From: Streptomyces sclerotialus | GTDB taxonomy: Bacteria > Actinomycetota > Actinomycetes > Streptomycetales > Streptomycetaceae | Length of the DNA stretch: 64,000 bases | Direction of reading: 5' to 3' | NCBI RefSeq assembly: GCF_040907265.1 | Contig: NZ_JBFOHP010000002.1 | Coordinates: forward strand, 5,208,001-5,272,000 | Shown: positions 39,401-48,819 of the stretch, piece after piece | How positions within the stretch are numbered: the stretch's first letter is position 1 | Layout: each line of letters begins with the position of its first letter | The notes under the pieces: model-generated | The model's input: the letters and a program-made list of their open reading frames with translations, nothing else | Told to the model about the DNA's origin: nothing | Database searches by the model: none | Position numbers and translations under genes: made by a program

Positions 39401-39622
39401 CAGCACGTCGAGGAACTTCGCCCGCGACCCCGCCGCTTTTAATGCCTTCTCGTACGCCGGTTTCTGCGTCTCCTTCAGCCACTCGAAAAGGTCATCTGGG
39501 AACAGTGCCCGCTCCCGGTCGTACTCGCCGCCGTCACGGTCATTCTTCGAGTACAGCCAGTCGTGGTCCCGCAGGTACTCGCAGATCTCCGTCTCGAATA
39601 CCACCTCGTTGTGGTCGGTCAT
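36479..39622 (-). CDS. hsdR: type I restriction enzyme, R (endonuclease/translocase) subunit
   Basis: 1047-aa HsdR. With HsdM and HsdS it cuts DNA lacking the cognate methylation after ATP-driven translocation. The N-terminal nuclease domain has Asp145 (NIDLVFF) and Glu159-Leu-Lys161 (TVELKTDF). Helicase motif I is AGSGKT at 319-324; DEAHSS, FTATP and the C-terminal motor motifs (NKFQTGFDQP, QTLSRLNRTH) follow, then a helical C-terminus that binds the methylase. All key residues are present, so it should be active. A GTG at 39625 overlapping the hsdS stop is an alternative start. Third gene of the operon. Confidence 0.95.
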   Translation of the reverse strand: MTDHNEVVFETEICEYLRDHDWLYSKNDRDGGEYDRERALFPDDLFEWLKETQKPAYEKALKAAGSRAKFLDVLTAALDRPLEHGGGTLNILRNGVQYIGGGRLKMAQFRPETSLNETTTAHYEAMRLRVVRQVHFSTADQRNIDLVFFVNGIPVATVELKTDFTQSLDEAINQYKQDRNPLTNGRPEPLLSFGHRALVHFAVSNDLAAMTTRLEGEKTHFLPFNMGFDSGAGNPPGADGRSSTAYLWERVWEKHAWLNIIGRLMIVQTKEEWDVTTGTSVRRTSMLFPRFHQWEAVTKIVEAVKKEGVGNRYLIQHSAGSGKTNTIAWTAHRLARLHVDDQKVFDSVIVVVDRTVLDSQLQDAIRQIDGTGKIVATISPEDVRKAGAKSKSGLLAQALKNGELIIAVTVQTFPHALNEIRTDASLKGKRFAVIADEAHSSQSGQISSKLKQVLTAEEIKEVEEGGEVDVESVLASEMTERAESENISFFAFTATPKNKTLELFGRKGADGKPHEFHLYSMKQAIEEGYILDVLKGYQSYDTALKIAGKAESGDGGEVEEATARKGLMRWVQLHPTNISQKVQIIVEHFHANVAHLLEGKAKAMVVTDSRKSAVKYKLAIDAYIARRRDEDASYNYRTLVAFSAGVTMAEDETWHSDWGPQPSKDDEFTEANMNPGAGADLAAAFKGETYKIMLVANKFQTGFDQPLLSAMYVDKKLPGVTAVQTLSRLNRTHRTAGGEQKRKTFVIDFANKPEDIKTAFEPYFKNATLETESDPYVIIHLAAKLAQAGIYTEDDVRKVAQLWVTRKGNNALSAAISPAQHDFRRRYARAIEEEDKVTLNALDLFRKDVSTYVRLYDFMSQIVDYGDPYMEMLSIFLRLLEKVIAESAWAADVDLSDVVLVGVKHNKAIPVDISLVGDGQLKGISAAGTGKKKEPKYVALQVVIDKMNDLFGAESFAESQVREFVQGLVQRLLADRNLVKQTKVNSKKQFLESQDFQAAVTEAVADNQDAHNAMADYFFTDGPAINSIIVALADAFYEAAVDQQVES

Positions 39623-40839
39623 CACGCCACCTCACGTACGTCGATCTGCCCGGTCACCGCCGCTGTGATCAGCGCCGACCGCCGCTCGCGAGCAAGCTCG
39701 ATGAACCGCTCAGTCTCTGCACTAAGCGTATCGATCTTCGTAATCTGCTCATTCAGATGCGCCGCCACCGATCGCTGAACCTCGAGCGGAGGAAGCCAGA
39801 TGGGAGTATTCCGTAGAACGGATACCCGGATGTTCCCAGCCGCAGCACCGCTCATGGAGAGACGGAAATGGTCCTGGACTGACGTGGAGTAGAGCTGCCA
39901 AAGCAGAAACTCACCGACACACGAGCTCGCGTCTACACGGAGAAGCACCATCCTCTGCCCGAGACAGATGGCGTCGGATGGGACCATCGACGCCTCGCCT
40001 GCGGACCCACCTTCTCTCGCGAATATGATGTCGCCCAGCGCCGGAGATCCATTGGCGTTCCGTTCGCGCCAGGTCGCTTCGCTCACTCGCAACCCATGCC
40101 CGGGCCGGTACCTGCCACTTCGGACGGAAGCCGTGCGCACTGCTTCGAACGGACCATCGTCGTCAACGGCAGGAGTGCTGTGAGGACAGTCGACAACGTC
40201 AAGGCACGCACGGACAACACGACTGTTCGCCCCAGCCTCCGTGAACGCCAGATCGATCACAGCCTGTCGTCGTTCGCCGAGCATCTCGATTAGCCGCTGC
40301 TGTTCCTCGATGAGCGTGTCGATGCGGGCCGTCTCACGGTCGAGGTAGTCGGCGATGGCGCGCTGCGTCGCCATTGAAGGGAGCGGGATCTTGTACGTGA
40401 GAGCGAACGTGTCAGGGACGCGGCGGAGCCCACCGGACCCCGTCATGCTGGCTTCTCCGCCTGATAGAAAAGCTTCCGATTGCAGATGCCAGCCAAGGTA
40501 CGCCTTGTCGAGCATGGCCCCCGGACGCAAGACGGTCACTTCGGTCGTCGCAAATGCATGTCCGTCCGGAAGGTCGACGGCCACAAGGCCTTTGCCGTTC
40601 TCGAAACAGGGGGTGACCTTCGCATAGGCGACATCGCCATCGGCGATATAGGAGTAGCCCCGCTGGAGCTCATCGGACGACCGGCGCCGACTTGTATCTG
40701 CTGGGCCAAACTCGGAGATGGATTCCATCGGCAGATAAACCGATGTTTCCTTCTGGATGCCGCTCGGGCGTGGGTTGAGTTTGGCGAGATAGCGAAGCGG
40801 CACTGCCGGTGCATTCAGTATTTCGTCGCGGACGCTCAT
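39622..40839 (-). CDS. hsdS: type I restriction enzyme, S (specificity) subunit
   Basis: 405-aa HsdS, which sets the bipartite recognition sequence. Two target-recognition domains (about 10-150 and 205-345) are separated by the central conserved helix (RAIADYLDRETARIDTLIEE, about 163-195) and followed by a matching C-terminal helix (AAHLNEQITKIDTLSAETE). Both half-repeats are complete. The ATG at 40839 overlaps the hsdM stop (ATGA). Composition is more AT-rich than flanking genes, as is common for horizontally exchanged specificity genes. The recognised sequence cannot be predicted. Confidence 0.94.
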   Translation of the reverse strand: MSVRDEILNAPAVPLRYLAKLNPRPSGIQKETSVYLPMESISEFGPADTSRRRSSDELQRGYSYIADGDVAYAKVTPCFENGKGLVAVDLPDGHAFATTEVTVLRPGAMLDKAYLGWHLQSEAFLSGGEASMTGSGGLRRVPDTFALTYKIPLPSMATQRAIADYLDRETARIDTLIEEQQRLIEMLGERRQAVIDLAFTEAGANSRVVRACLDVVDCPHSTPAVDDDGPFEAVRTASVRSGRYRPGHGLRVSEATWRERNANGSPALGDIIFAREGGSAGEASMVPSDAICLGQRMVLLRVDASSCVGEFLLWQLYSTSVQDHFRLSMSGAAAGNIRVSVLRNTPIWLPPLEVQRSVAAHLNEQITKIDTLSAETERFIELARERRSALITAAVTGQIDVREVA

Positions 40840-42581
40840 GCCTCCACCTCTCGCAGGAGCTCAAGGATCCTGGTGACCTGCTTCTCCAGGTCGGTGTCGA
40901 TCTCGGCGAGCGGACGGGGGGGAACGTACTTGTAGAAGTGGCGGGTGAAGGGGATCTCGTAGCCGGTCTTGGTCTTGGACCAGTCGATCCAGGCGTCAGG
41001 AATGTGCGGCTTCACTTCCGTGTCGAAGTATGTCTGAATGACTTCACGCTTCCCTGCCGCGCCGGCGGTCGAGCCGCCGTAGGTGAAGGGCACGTTTTCG
41101 GTGTCACGCTTTTTCGAGTTGGGCTTCGGGTTGCCCTTGCGGTCGACGACAGGCTTCCCGTCCTCATCGATCAGGGGACGCTCGACGGTGATGGTCCAGT
41201 AGCCGAACTCATCGTTTCGCAGCACCTTGGAGAGGTCGGGATCAGCGTCTTCGTAATCGGCGTACAACTGCACGACCTTGGCCCGGTCATCGTCGCTGAT
41301 CTCGCGGTTCTTCGAGCCGAGGTTCTTGCGCATCTTGGTCCAGAACGGGGTGCCGTCGATGAGTTGGACCTTGCCCTGACGGTCGGGGTGCTTGGTGTTG
41401 TCGAGAATCCAGATGTACGTGGCGATGCCGGTGTTGAAGAACATGTTGGTCGGCAGGGCGACGATCGCCTCGACGAGGTCGTTCTCCAGCAGCCACCTGC
41501 GGATGTTGGAGGGACCGGATTCGGCGGCACCGCTGAAGAGCGGCGAGCCGTTCATGACGATGCCGACGCGGCCACCGCCGTCCTCGGGTGCGCGCATCTT
41601 GTGGGCCAGGTGGAGCAGGAAGAGCATCTGGCCGTCCGAGGTCGCGGGGAGTCCCGGCGAGAAGCGGCCGTAGGGGCCGGCGGAATTGCGCTCCTCCTTG
41701 ACTGCCTTGGCGTACTGCTTCCAGTCCACCCCGTAGGGCGGGTTGGACATGCAATAGTCGAACTGGCGGCCCTTGAAGGCGTCGTCGGTGAGCGTGTTGC
41801 CGAAGGCGATGTTGGTCGTGTCGTGGCCCTTGGCGAGCAGGTCGGACTTGCAGATGGCGTACGACTGCGGGTTGTACTCCTGGCCGTACAGGCTCAGCTT
41901 CGCCTCGGAGTTGTGGGCGAGTAGGTGCTCCTCTGCCAGGGAGAGCATGCCGCCGGTGCCGGCGGTGGGGTCGTACAGCGACCGGATGATGCCACCCTCG
42001 GAGAGGTCGACGTCCTTCTCCGCGAAGAGCAGGTCGACCAGCAGCCGGATTGCATCGCGCGGCGTGTAGTGGTCTCCGGAGGTCTCGTTCGCGGCCTCGT
42101 TGAACTTGCGGATGATGTACTCGAACGCATCTCCCATGTCTGCGTTGGACACCACGTCGGGGTGCAGGTCGACGGCGCCGAAGGACTTGACGATCTCGCG
42201 CAGGAGCCCGGCCTTCTCCAGGGCCAGAATTTCCTTTTTGAAGTCGAAGTACTCGAACACGTCCACGTCGGCGGAGAAACGGTCGATGTAGTCAGCGAGG
42301 TTGTCCGCCAGCCCGTCCGCATCGGCCAGCAGGTTCGCGAACTCGTAGTTGGAGGTGTTGTAGAACGTCCGCCCCGTGGCCTTCTTGACCTCGACTTTGA
42401 GCCGGTTGGGGTTCTCGTACCTCGCAGCCAGCTCCCGTACCGCCGCGCGGTCCGGCTCGAGTACGCAGTCGAGCCGCCTCAGGATCGTGAACGGGAGGAT
42501 CACTGTCCCGTACTGGTTGGGGCGATAGGGTCCCCGAAGCTGGTCAGCGATTGACCAGATGAAGCTACCGAGCGTGCTCAC
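40836..42581 (-). CDS. hsdM: type I restriction enzyme, M (adenine methylase) subunit
   Basis: 581-aa N6-adenine methyltransferase. HsdM N-terminal domain (about 5-130), then SAM-binding motif I DPTAGTGG at 204-211 and the catalytic NPPY at 280-283, all intact. GTG start at 42581 with GAGGAA spaced five bases upstream. First gene of hsdM-hsdS-hsdR, each pair overlapping by a few bases, which keeps methylase and nuclease levels linked. Confidence 0.95.
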   Translation of the reverse strand: MSTLGSFIWSIADQLRGPYRPNQYGTVILPFTILRRLDCVLEPDRAAVRELAARYENPNRLKVEVKKATGRTFYNTSNYEFANLLADADGLADNLADYIDRFSADVDVFEYFDFKKEILALEKAGLLREIVKSFGAVDLHPDVVSNADMGDAFEYIIRKFNEAANETSGDHYTPRDAIRLLVDLLFAEKDVDLSEGGIIRSLYDPTAGTGGMLSLAEEHLLAHNSEAKLSLYGQEYNPQSYAICKSDLLAKGHDTTNIAFGNTLTDDAFKGRQFDYCMSNPPYGVDWKQYAKAVKEERNSAGPYGRFSPGLPATSDGQMLFLLHLAHKMRAPEDGGGRVGIVMNGSPLFSGAAESGPSNIRRWLLENDLVEAIVALPTNMFFNTGIATYIWILDNTKHPDRQGKVQLIDGTPFWTKMRKNLGSKNREISDDDRAKVVQLYADYEDADPDLSKVLRNDEFGYWTITVERPLIDEDGKPVVDRKGNPKPNSKKRDTENVPFTYGGSTAGAAGKREVIQTYFDTEVKPHIPDAWIDWSKTKTGYEIPFTRHFYKYVPPRPLAEIDTDLEKQVTRILELLREVEA

Positions 42582-42711
42582 AAAGGTTCCTCACGAGAAT
42601 CATTTAGCAGTGACGATCACTTTGCCAGAGGCACCAGCCAGCATCGCATGGTTCAGCATGGGGCCCTGTCCAAGGGCTAAAGCGTCGACCTGCACCACCG
42701 TCCTCCCTCCG

Positions 42712-42733
42712 GATCTCTGCAGACCTGCAGATC
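42712..42733. promoter_or_regulatory. palindromic cluster upstream of hsdM
   Basis: GATCT-CTGCAG-AC-CTGCAG-ATC: two CTGCAG sites flanked by inverted GATCT/ATC, about 130 bases upstream of hsdM. It may be an operator of the restriction operon; no controller gene was found. Confidence 0.3.
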
Positions 42734-42839
42734 AGAAGGTCTGACATCCACAGCTGACGTCAACGACGCAGGACGGCCCTGTCAAGCTTCTCCACGCCCG
42801 CATGCTGGCGGAACTCCTGAGGACCTCGACGCCATCGAA

Positions 42840-43003
42840 GTCTCTGCAATCGGCCCGAACGCTCCCCGCGTTCGTCCTCGTCGTCCGTGTCCGCTCCCCC
42901 GAAGGCAGAGGCGAGACAGAACTCGTACGATGCATTCGACGGCAAGCTCGATGAGATGCTGGCCAATCCGGACGCGCCGCGGTTGGCCTTGAGTGGCGAG
43001 TGA
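42840..43003 (+). pseudogene. C-terminal fragment of an unknown protein
   Basis: An open frame with coding-like sequence ends at TGA 43001-43003 and reads QNSYDAFDGKLDEMLANPD then APRLALSGE. It has a Ser/Pro-rich stretch before it and no credible start. I do not recognise the parent family; it looks like the tail of a gene truncated when the right end of the island rearranged. Confidence 0.35.
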
Positions 43004-43079
43004 ACATCACTGTCCACTGTCAAAGCTCGTGAACGTTCAGCACCCCGTGACCGCTGTTTGCTGCCCAGAATCATGGACT

Positions 43080-43470
43080 CACGCTGTTGCTGGAGGTAGA
43101 CGAAGTCACCCAGCCGCCAGCCACAGGGTTCTACCCGTCCATGTCAAGGACACGCTCGGGCAGGCGGGGGTGGAAACGTGGCCACTCCGCTTGTGGGCGC
43201 TTGGCCGGGCCAGCACGACGGTCACCATGTACCGATGGTCGCCGCGCGGACCCTGAAGAGCCGTGGCCTCATCAGCATGCCGAGGCATGGTGGGAGACAG
43301 CAGGCGGAGATCACTGAAAACGGCCGTTTCTACCTGGAGCATGGCCATCACCCGGACCGCCCTGGGCGGGTTCCGCGAACGCGGTGGACGGCGGCGGTGC
43401 CCGAGCCCAAGCCCGAGGTTGCCCGTCCTCCTCGTCAGCGAGCGGCGCTCCCACAAGAAGAGGAAGTCGG
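43080..43470 (+). pseudogene. degenerate winged-helix-like fragment near the right island end
   Basis: Sense appears in two frames: AGVETWPLRLWA (frame of 42993) and then ARTLKSRGLISMPRHGGRQQ, AEITENGRFYLEHGHHPDRP (frame of 43178). The second part looks like the wing and C-terminal part of a helix-turn-helix protein found in Streptomyces elements. A frameshift near 43200 separates the two. The remaining bases up to 43671 show nothing convincing. Confidence 0.4.
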
Positions 43471-43671
43471 CATCAACGCGTGCCGTGAGGCAGTACGATC
43501 CCGAGGGATTCAGCGCGCCATGGATGCCCGCGTGCGGCAGCCTCGCCCAGTCCGCAGACGGTCCGCGGGACCCCCGTAAACGCCAGCCGACGACCAACGC
43601 AGCCAATCGGCGAAGCCCCAGGTCAGGCCCTTAAGAGGAGTCCCGCCGCAGGTCGAGATCGGCCGCCCCAC

Positions 43672-43692
43672 GTTCCGCTTCAACGTCTGATC
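43672..43692. repeat. right attachment-site copy (21-bp direct repeat)
   Basis: Identical to 28500-28520, including TTCCGCTTCAACGTCTGATC. The match starts and ends abruptly, with unrelated flanks on the island side. It marks the right junction and would carry the ancestral end of ychF. Confidence 0.85.
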
Positions 43693-43730
43693 GCGTCCAC
43701 GGTGGCGGCCCGTGTCGTGGGCACGCCGCC

Positions 43731-43780
43731 GTGCCCCGCCGTGCCCCGCCGTGCCCCGCCGTGTTCCGCCGTGCCCCGCT
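43731..43780. repeat. 10-bp tandem repeat after proB
   Basis: Five near-exact copies of GTGCCCCGCC (one reads GTGTTCCGCC), ending at the proB stop. Probably slippage DNA; it is not a typical terminator. Confidence 0.75.
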
Positions 43781-44918
43781 AGTCGGGTGTGGCGAGGACG
43801 GCCAGGGCGTCGCGGTGTATGAGTTCGCGTCTGTAGGCCGGGCCGTGTTCTTGGGCGAGTTCGTGGGTGGAGCGGCCGATGAGGTGGGGGATCACCTCGG
43901 CGTCGAAGTTCACCAGGCCGCGGGCGACGGCACGGTCCTGCGTGTTGCGCAGTTCGACCGGATCGCCTGCGCTGAACTCGCCCTCGACCGCGGTGATCCC
44001 GGCGGGCAGCAGTGAGGTTCGCCGCTCCACCACGGCGCGTACCGCTCCGTCGTCCAGCGTGAGTGCCCCTTGTGGGGACGAGGCGTGCTGCAGCCACAGC
44101 AGGCGGCCGGCCGAGCGGCGTCCGGTGGGGTGGAAAAGGGTGCCGGTGCTCCGCCCGGCCAGAGCGTCGGCGGCGTGCACCGCGGAGGTGAGCACCACGG
44201 GGATCCCGGCCGCGGCGGCGGTCCGGGCGGCCTGGACTTTGGTGACCATGCCACCGGTGCCGACCCCGGCCTTGCCCGCGCCGCCTGTCCGGACGTGCGC
44301 GAGGTCGGCAGGGCTGCGCACCTCTTCGATGCGGGAGGCGCCGGGCGTGCCCGGGTCGTCGTCGTAGAGGCCGTCCACGTCCGAGAGCAGCACCAGCAGG
44401 TCGGCGAGGACGAGATGGGCGACCAGGGCGGCCAGCCGGTCGTTGTCGCCGAAGCGGATCTCGTCCGTGGCCACCGTGTCGTTCTCGTTCACCACCGGCA
44501 GCGCGCCCATGGCGAGCAGCTGGTCCAGCGTGCGCGACGCGTTGCGGTGGTGGCCACGGCGCGTCAGGTCGTCACCGGTCAGCAGCACCTGGCCGACTCG
44601 TACGCCGTAGCGCGCGAAGGAGGCGGTGTAACGGGCCACCAGCAGTCCCTGCCCGACACTGGCCGCCGCCTGCTGCCGGGCCAGATCTCCGGGACGGCGC
44701 CGCAGCCCCAGCGGCGCCAGCCCCGCGGCGATCGCGCCGGAGGAGACCAGCACGATCTCCTTCTCCCCGCCGCCGCGCGCCTTCGCCAGGGCGTCCACGA
44801 GCGCGTCCACCCGGTCAGCGTCCAGCACCCCTGGTGCCGTGGTCAGCGATGACGAACCGACCTTGACGACGATGCGGCGAGCCGCGGATATGTCCTGTAC
44901 GAGCCCGGTGGCCGGCAT
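43779..44918 (-). CDS. proB: glutamate 5-kinase (cluster copy)
   Basis: Makes gamma-glutamyl phosphate from glutamate and ATP, the first step to proline or pyrroline-5-carboxylate. 379 aa from the ATG at 44918, chosen for GAAGG five bases ahead; a GTG at 44960 is possible. Amino-acid-kinase motifs: VVKVGSSSLT (about 16), VSSGAIAAG (about 58), NENDTVATDEIRFGDNDRLAA (about 145) and SDVDGLYDDDP; a C-terminal PUA domain (about 285-370) is present. It is the last gene of the NRPS operon, without proA beside it, so it may be a dedicated supply enzyme or a repurposed carboxylate kinase. Confidence 0.9.
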   Translation of the reverse strand: MPATGLVQDISAARRIVVKVGSSSLTTAPGVLDADRVDALVDALAKARGGGEKEIVLVSSGAIAAGLAPLGLRRRPGDLARQQAAASVGQGLLVARYTASFARYGVRVGQVLLTGDDLTRRGHHRNASRTLDQLLAMGALPVVNENDTVATDEIRFGDNDRLAALVAHLVLADLLVLLSDVDGLYDDDPGTPGASRIEEVRSPADLAHVRTGGAGKAGVGTGGMVTKVQAARTAAAAGIPVVLTSAVHAADALAGRSTGTLFHPTGRRSAGRLLWLQHASSPQGALTLDDGAVRAVVERRTSLLPAGITAVEGEFSAGDPVELRNTQDRAVARGLVNFDAEVIPHLIGRSTHELAQEHGPAYRRELIHRDALAVLATPD

Positions 44919-44963
44919 GTGCACCTTCACTTGTTCATCTGTAGGGGCATGCTGGCCCACGGG

Positions 44964-46199
44964 TCAGCCGATGTGCAGGTCGTCGAGGAACGACTGGACG
45001 TTGCGGCGGGTCTCGGCGACGCTGTCGCCGCCGAACTTCTCCGCCACGGCGTCCGCGAGGACCAGCGCCACCATGGCCTCGGCGACGATGCCCGCGGCGG
45101 GCACGGCGCACACGTCGGAGCGCTGGTGGTGGGCCTGCGCCGCCTCGCCGGTGGTCACGTCCACGGTGGCCAGGGCGCGCGGCACGGTCGCGATCGGTTT
45201 CATCGCGGCGCGGACACGCAGCAGCTCGCCGGTGGTCAGACCGCCCTCGGTACCGCCGGAGCGGCCGGACGCGCGCTTGATGCCCACCCGTCGCCCGCCA
45301 CCACCCCGAGGGGAGGCGCTCTGCGCCGCAGTATCGACTTCGGTCGCGAGGATCTCGTCGTGCGCCTGGGAGCCGGGCACGCGGGCCAGGTCGAAGCCGT
45401 CGCCGACCTCGACGCCCTTGATCGCCTGGATGCCCATCAGCGCGCCTGCGAGACGGGCGTCCAGGCGCCGGTCCCAGTGGACGTGGCTGCCGAGGCCGAC
45501 CGGCACGCCGTACGCGAGGACCTCGACGACGCCGCCGAGGGTGTCGCCGTCCTTGTGGGCCTGGTCGATCTCGGCGACCATCGCCTTCGAGGCGTCCTGG
45601 TCCAGGCAGCGCACCGGGTCCGCGTCCAGCTTCTCCACGTCGGAGGGCTTGGGGTAGACGCCGTAGGGGGCCTTGGCGGCGGCCAGCTCCACGACATGGC
45701 TGACGATCTCGATGCCGGCCGTCTCCTTCAGGTACGACCGGGCCACCGCGCCCAGCGCCACCCGGGCCGCGGTCTCCCGCGCGGAGGCGCGCTCCAGCAC
45801 CGGGCGGGCCTCGTCGAAGCCGTACTTCTGCATGCCGGCCAGGTCCGCGTGGCCGGGGCGGGGGCGGGTCAGCGGGGCGTTGCGGGCCAGCTCGGCCAGC
45901 TCGGCCTCGTCGACCGGGTCGGCCGCCATGACCTTCTCCCACTTGGGCCACTCGGTGTTGCCCACCATGATCGCGACGGGCGAGCCCAGGGAGAGGCCGT
46001 GCCGCACGCCGCCGAGGAAGGTGACCTCGTCCCGCTCGAACTTCATCCGGGCACCGCGGCCATGGCCGAGCCGGCGACGGGCCAGGGCGTCCGCCACCAT
46101 GTCCGTGGTGACGGGGACGCCGGCCGGAAGGCCCTCCAGCGTCGCCACCAGTGCGGGGCCGTGCGACTCCCCCGCCGTCAGCCAGCGCAACCTGCTCAA
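44964..46199 (-). CDS. aroC: chorismate synthase (cluster copy)
   Basis: Converts 5-enolpyruvylshikimate 3-phosphate to chorismate with reduced FMN; 411 aa. The TTG at 46199 overlaps the exporter stop (TTGA) and gives the standard start [20 protein letters not shown]. Other motifs: [47 protein letters not shown] and the C-terminal [19 protein letters not shown]. Located in the biosynthetic operon, it would raise the chorismate pool for the ADIC synthase upstream. A housekeeping copy elsewhere is likely. Confidence 0.95.
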   Translation of the reverse strand: MSRLRWLTAGESHGPALVATLEGLPAGVPVTTDMVADALARRRLGHGRGARMKFERDEVTFLGGVRHGLSLGSPVAIMVGNTEWPKWEKVMAADPVDEAELAELARNAPLTRPRPGHADLAGMQKYGFDEARPVLERASARETAARVALGAVARSYLKETAGIEIVSHVVELAAAKAPYGVYPKPSDVEKLDADPVRCLDQDASKAMVAEIDQAHKDGDTLGGVVEVLAYGVPVGLGSHVHWDRRLDARLAGALMGIQAIKGVEVGDGFDLARVPGSQAHDEILATEVDTAAQSASPRGGGGRRVGIKRASGRSGGTEGGLTTGELLRVRAAMKPIATVPRALATVDVTTGEAAQAHHQRSDVCAVPAAGIVAEAMVALVLADAVAEKFGGDSVAETRRNVQSFLDDLHIG

Positions 46200-47470
46200 C
46201 GGTGCTCCTCGGACGAGTGGTGCTCCGCCGCGACGGATACGGGGGTCCCGGCTTCCTCCGGCCGTCCGTCCGGACCGGCTCCGGACGGCTTCGTGCCGCG
46301 GTGCCGCAGTTCGGCCACCGCGCTGATGAGCGTCAGCAGCACGGTGATGACCACACCGCCGAGGATGGCGGCGACCGGGGTCGAGCCCGCGAGCACGGCC
46401 GCCGCCGCGGACGCGGTGATGGTGTACCCCACTCCCTGCACGGCGTACTGGATCGAGTACCCGGCCGTGTGTGCGTGCTCCGGCAGGCGTTCGCGGAGGC
46501 TGAGACTGCGGGTCACCATCACCCCGGCCTGGAACAGACCCGCCGCGAGGAAGGCCACCGCGATGCCGATCAGGCCGGAGAAGACCGCGGACAGTGCCAC
46601 GAAGGCCGCGGTGATCAGCAGGAAGACCAGGCTCTGGGCGCGGACCGTGCCGGGCCAGGTACGCAAACCGTAGAGGAAGGCCCCGAAGGCGCTCGTCAGC
46701 GAGAAGAGGGCGAGCAGGACACCCGACCAGTTGACCGTCAGGCCGCGGTACTCGAGGAGCGGGGTGAGGGCCAGCTCGGCCGTGGCGAGCATGGACATCG
46801 CCGCCGCACTGGTGAGGTAGATCGGCCAGGCGGAGGCGAGGAGCTTGCCCCGCTCCTTGCCCCGGCCCCCGGCGGCCCCGGCCACGTCCTCCGGGGCCGC
46901 GGCCCGGTGGGCCGGCAGCACGAACAGCAGTGCCGCGGCGACCGCGAATCCCACCGCGCCGAGCACCATCGGCGCTCCGGGCCAGGCATTCACCGCGAGG
47001 ACGACGACGAGCGCGGGCGCACCACCCCACGTGACCTGGGTGAGTACCGTCTCGGCGCTCAACGTGCGCGCCTCGTCCGCCTTGTCGACCAGGGCGATCA
47101 GCATGGTGCGCATGCCGCCGGGGCTCGCAGCCGGCGCCGCGCCTGCGAGGAACGCCAGGGTGCTGGTGAGCGCCACCGAGGTGTCGGGGAAAACGGCGAG
47201 TCCGGCGAAGGCGAGGGCGCCGACGGCCATCCCGGCAGCGAGGTGCAGGTTCATCCGCCGGGGACGCAGCCAGGCGCCGAGCGCCACTGACCCGAGCACC
47301 TCTCCCAGTACGTAGGCACCGGCCAGCGTGGCGCCCAGCGAATACCCCCCGGGCGTCTCCCGGACCAGGAAGACGAGGCCCAACGGAGCGATGGCGATGG
47401 GAAGCCGGCCTGAGAATGCGGTGATCATCCAGAGCAGGACATTGCCCCTCAGGATCTTCCTGTAACTCAT
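46196..47470 (-). CDS. MFS transporter, probable product exporter
   Basis: 424 aa with about 12 hydrophobic segments and no signal peptide ([21 protein letters not shown], then [20 protein letters not shown]). A cytoplasmic loop sits between the two six-helix halves (about 190-220, Gly/Glu/Lys-rich), and a hydrophilic Glu/Ser/His tail ends the protein. The ATG at 47470 is preceded by GAAAGAG. Between ATP-grasp and aroC genes in the operon, it is most likely the self-resistance/export pump. The substrate is inferred from context. Confidence 0.85.
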   Translation of the reverse strand: MSYRKILRGNVLLWMITAFSGRLPIAIAPLGLVFLVRETPGGYSLGATLAGAYVLGEVLGSVALGAWLRPRRMNLHLAAGMAVGALAFAGLAVFPDTSVALTSTLAFLAGAAPAASPGGMRTMLIALVDKADEARTLSAETVLTQVTWGGAPALVVVLAVNAWPGAPMVLGAVGFAVAAALLFVLPAHRAAAPEDVAGAAGGRGKERGKLLASAWPIYLTSAAAMSMLATAELALTPLLEYRGLTVNWSGVLLALFSLTSAFGAFLYGLRTWPGTVRAQSLVFLLITAAFVALSAVFSGLIGIAVAFLAAGLFQAGVMVTRSLSLRERLPEHAHTAGYSIQYAVQGVGYTITASAAAAVLAGSTPVAAILGGVVITVLLTLISAVAELRHRGTKPSGAGPDGRPEEAGTPVSVAAEHHSSEEHR

Positions 47471-47499
47471 ACTCTTGGCTCTTTCGTCGCTTACTTGCG

Positions 47500-48819
47500 T
47501 CAGCCGAACAGCCCGGCCAGTACTTCCTCGGTCTTCTCCGCCTCGGACATGTCCTTGGCGATCAGGCAGTACTCGACGGTGCCGCCGAGCCGGCTGTCGT
47601 CGGAGGTGAGGACGACTCCGGTCCGCTCGTCCCGGTCGTACGCCAGCCCTTCGCGCTCCAGCCGGCGCACGGCTTCCTCGAAGGACGGGACGGGCCAGTG
47701 GTGACGCTGGATGAGGAGGCGCTCGCGCAGGAAGTCGTCGCCGACCAGCTGCTCGGCCAGGTAGTTGATGTGGGTGGAGCCGCCGACCCGGCCGTTGAAC
47801 TCGTTGAGCAGGATCTCGTCGTCGGGCGTCACGATGCCGTCGACGCTGATGGGACCGCGGTAGCCCATGGTGCGTACGGTCTCGCAGAGGCGGTGCGCCT
47901 CGTCCAGGAAGCGGGGGAACTCCGGATGGGCGGTCGCCTTCGCCGGAATGACGAGACCGTTGAAGATCGGGCCCATCAGCATTTCCCCGTGGCCGAACAG
48001 CGTAGTCTCGTGGGCCGTGATACGGAACTCGGCATAGACCGGGCTGCTGTCCGGCGCGTAGTCCTCGACCACCACGGGCCGTGTGCCGTCCTCCGAGTAC
48101 CACCCCCACTGCTTGTCCAGGTGCGCCGCGAGGTCGTCCCGGCTGTTCAGCACGGTGACCTCCGGGGCGCCGATGGGGGTGACGCCCGGGTCGCGGCTGA
48201 GGATGGCGTTGCCGTAGCCGGCGACGTGGAAGTCCTTCTTCACGATCGCGTGCCGGTCCTCCGACAGCAGCTCCCACAGGAAGTCCTCTGCCTCGGCGCG
48301 CCGGAACGCGACGATGCCGCGCGGAATCGGGCACCCGCCGCCGGCGGCCACCGCCCGGAAGGTGGCCTTGCTGTTGAGGAGCTGCCCGCCGCCCTGGTGG
48401 ATGTAGGGGAATCCGGAGGTCGACTCGTCGAGCCCCAGCTCGCGGGTGAGCCGGATGACCGAACTGTCGAAGTAGATCGGGAACACCCGGTCGACCCCCG
48501 ATGCCCGCACGTGCTCCCCGAGCTCGCGCAGGAACTCCTCGTCCTCCCAGCGGTCCGGGGTGAGCACGTCGGTGCCGAGCCACCCGGCCGGCGGCGCGAT
48601 GACCGTGATCTTCGAGCGGTCCGCGCCGGTGAGGCCGGTGACGTAGGCCAGGAACTCCTCGCTGGGGACGTGCGGCACCACGAGGACATCGCCCTCGGAC
48701 GCGTACCAGATCATGCGCTGGGCGGTCACGCCCGCGTTCCTGCGGTGGTCGGGAGTCAGCTCCTCGAGGTCGCCGACCATCTGCGCGGTCCGGTTGTTGG
48801 CAATGAACAGGGTGCTCAT
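47500..48819 (-). CDS. ATP-grasp ligase with pre-ATP-grasp domain (PGM1-like)
   Basis: 439-aa carboxylate-amine ligase that would form an amide via an acyl-phosphate. The N-terminal pre-ATP-grasp region (about 1-130) contains [20 protein letters not shown] and resembles PGM1/ResE-type peptide ligases. The central ATP-grasp fold has [14 protein letters not shown] (about 195, nucleotide-binding Lys), [19 protein letters not shown], and metal-binding [15 protein letters not shown] (about 335) with E-x-N-x-R. Its ATG overlaps the isochorismatase stop (ATGA). It probably joins an amino acid or peptide to the chorismate-derived acid. Confidence 0.85.
   Translation of the reverse strand: MSTLFIANNRTAQMVGDLEELTPDHRRNAGVTAQRMIWYASEGDVLVVPHVPSEEFLAYVTGLTGADRSKITVIAPPAGWLGTDVLTPDRWEDEEFLRELGEHVRASGVDRVFPIYFDSSVIRLTRELGLDESTSGFPYIHQGGGQLLNSKATFRAVAAGGGCPIPRGIVAFRRAEAEDFLWELLSEDRHAIVKKDFHVAGYGNAILSRDPGVTPIGAPEVTVLNSRDDLAAHLDKQWGWYSEDGTRPVVVEDYAPDSSPVYAEFRITAHETTLFGHGEMLMGPIFNGLVIPAKATAHPEFPRFLDEAHRLCETVRTMGYRGPISVDGIVTPDDEILLNEFNGRVGGSTHINYLAEQLVGDDFLRERLLIQRHHWPVPSFEEAVRRLEREGLAYDRDERTGVVLTSDDSRLGGTVEYCLIAKDMSEAEKTEEVLAGLFG

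Noticed and set aside
43731..43780. CRISPR-like array from the 10-bp repeats
   Set aside because: The repeats are contiguous without spacers, so this is simple tandem repetition.
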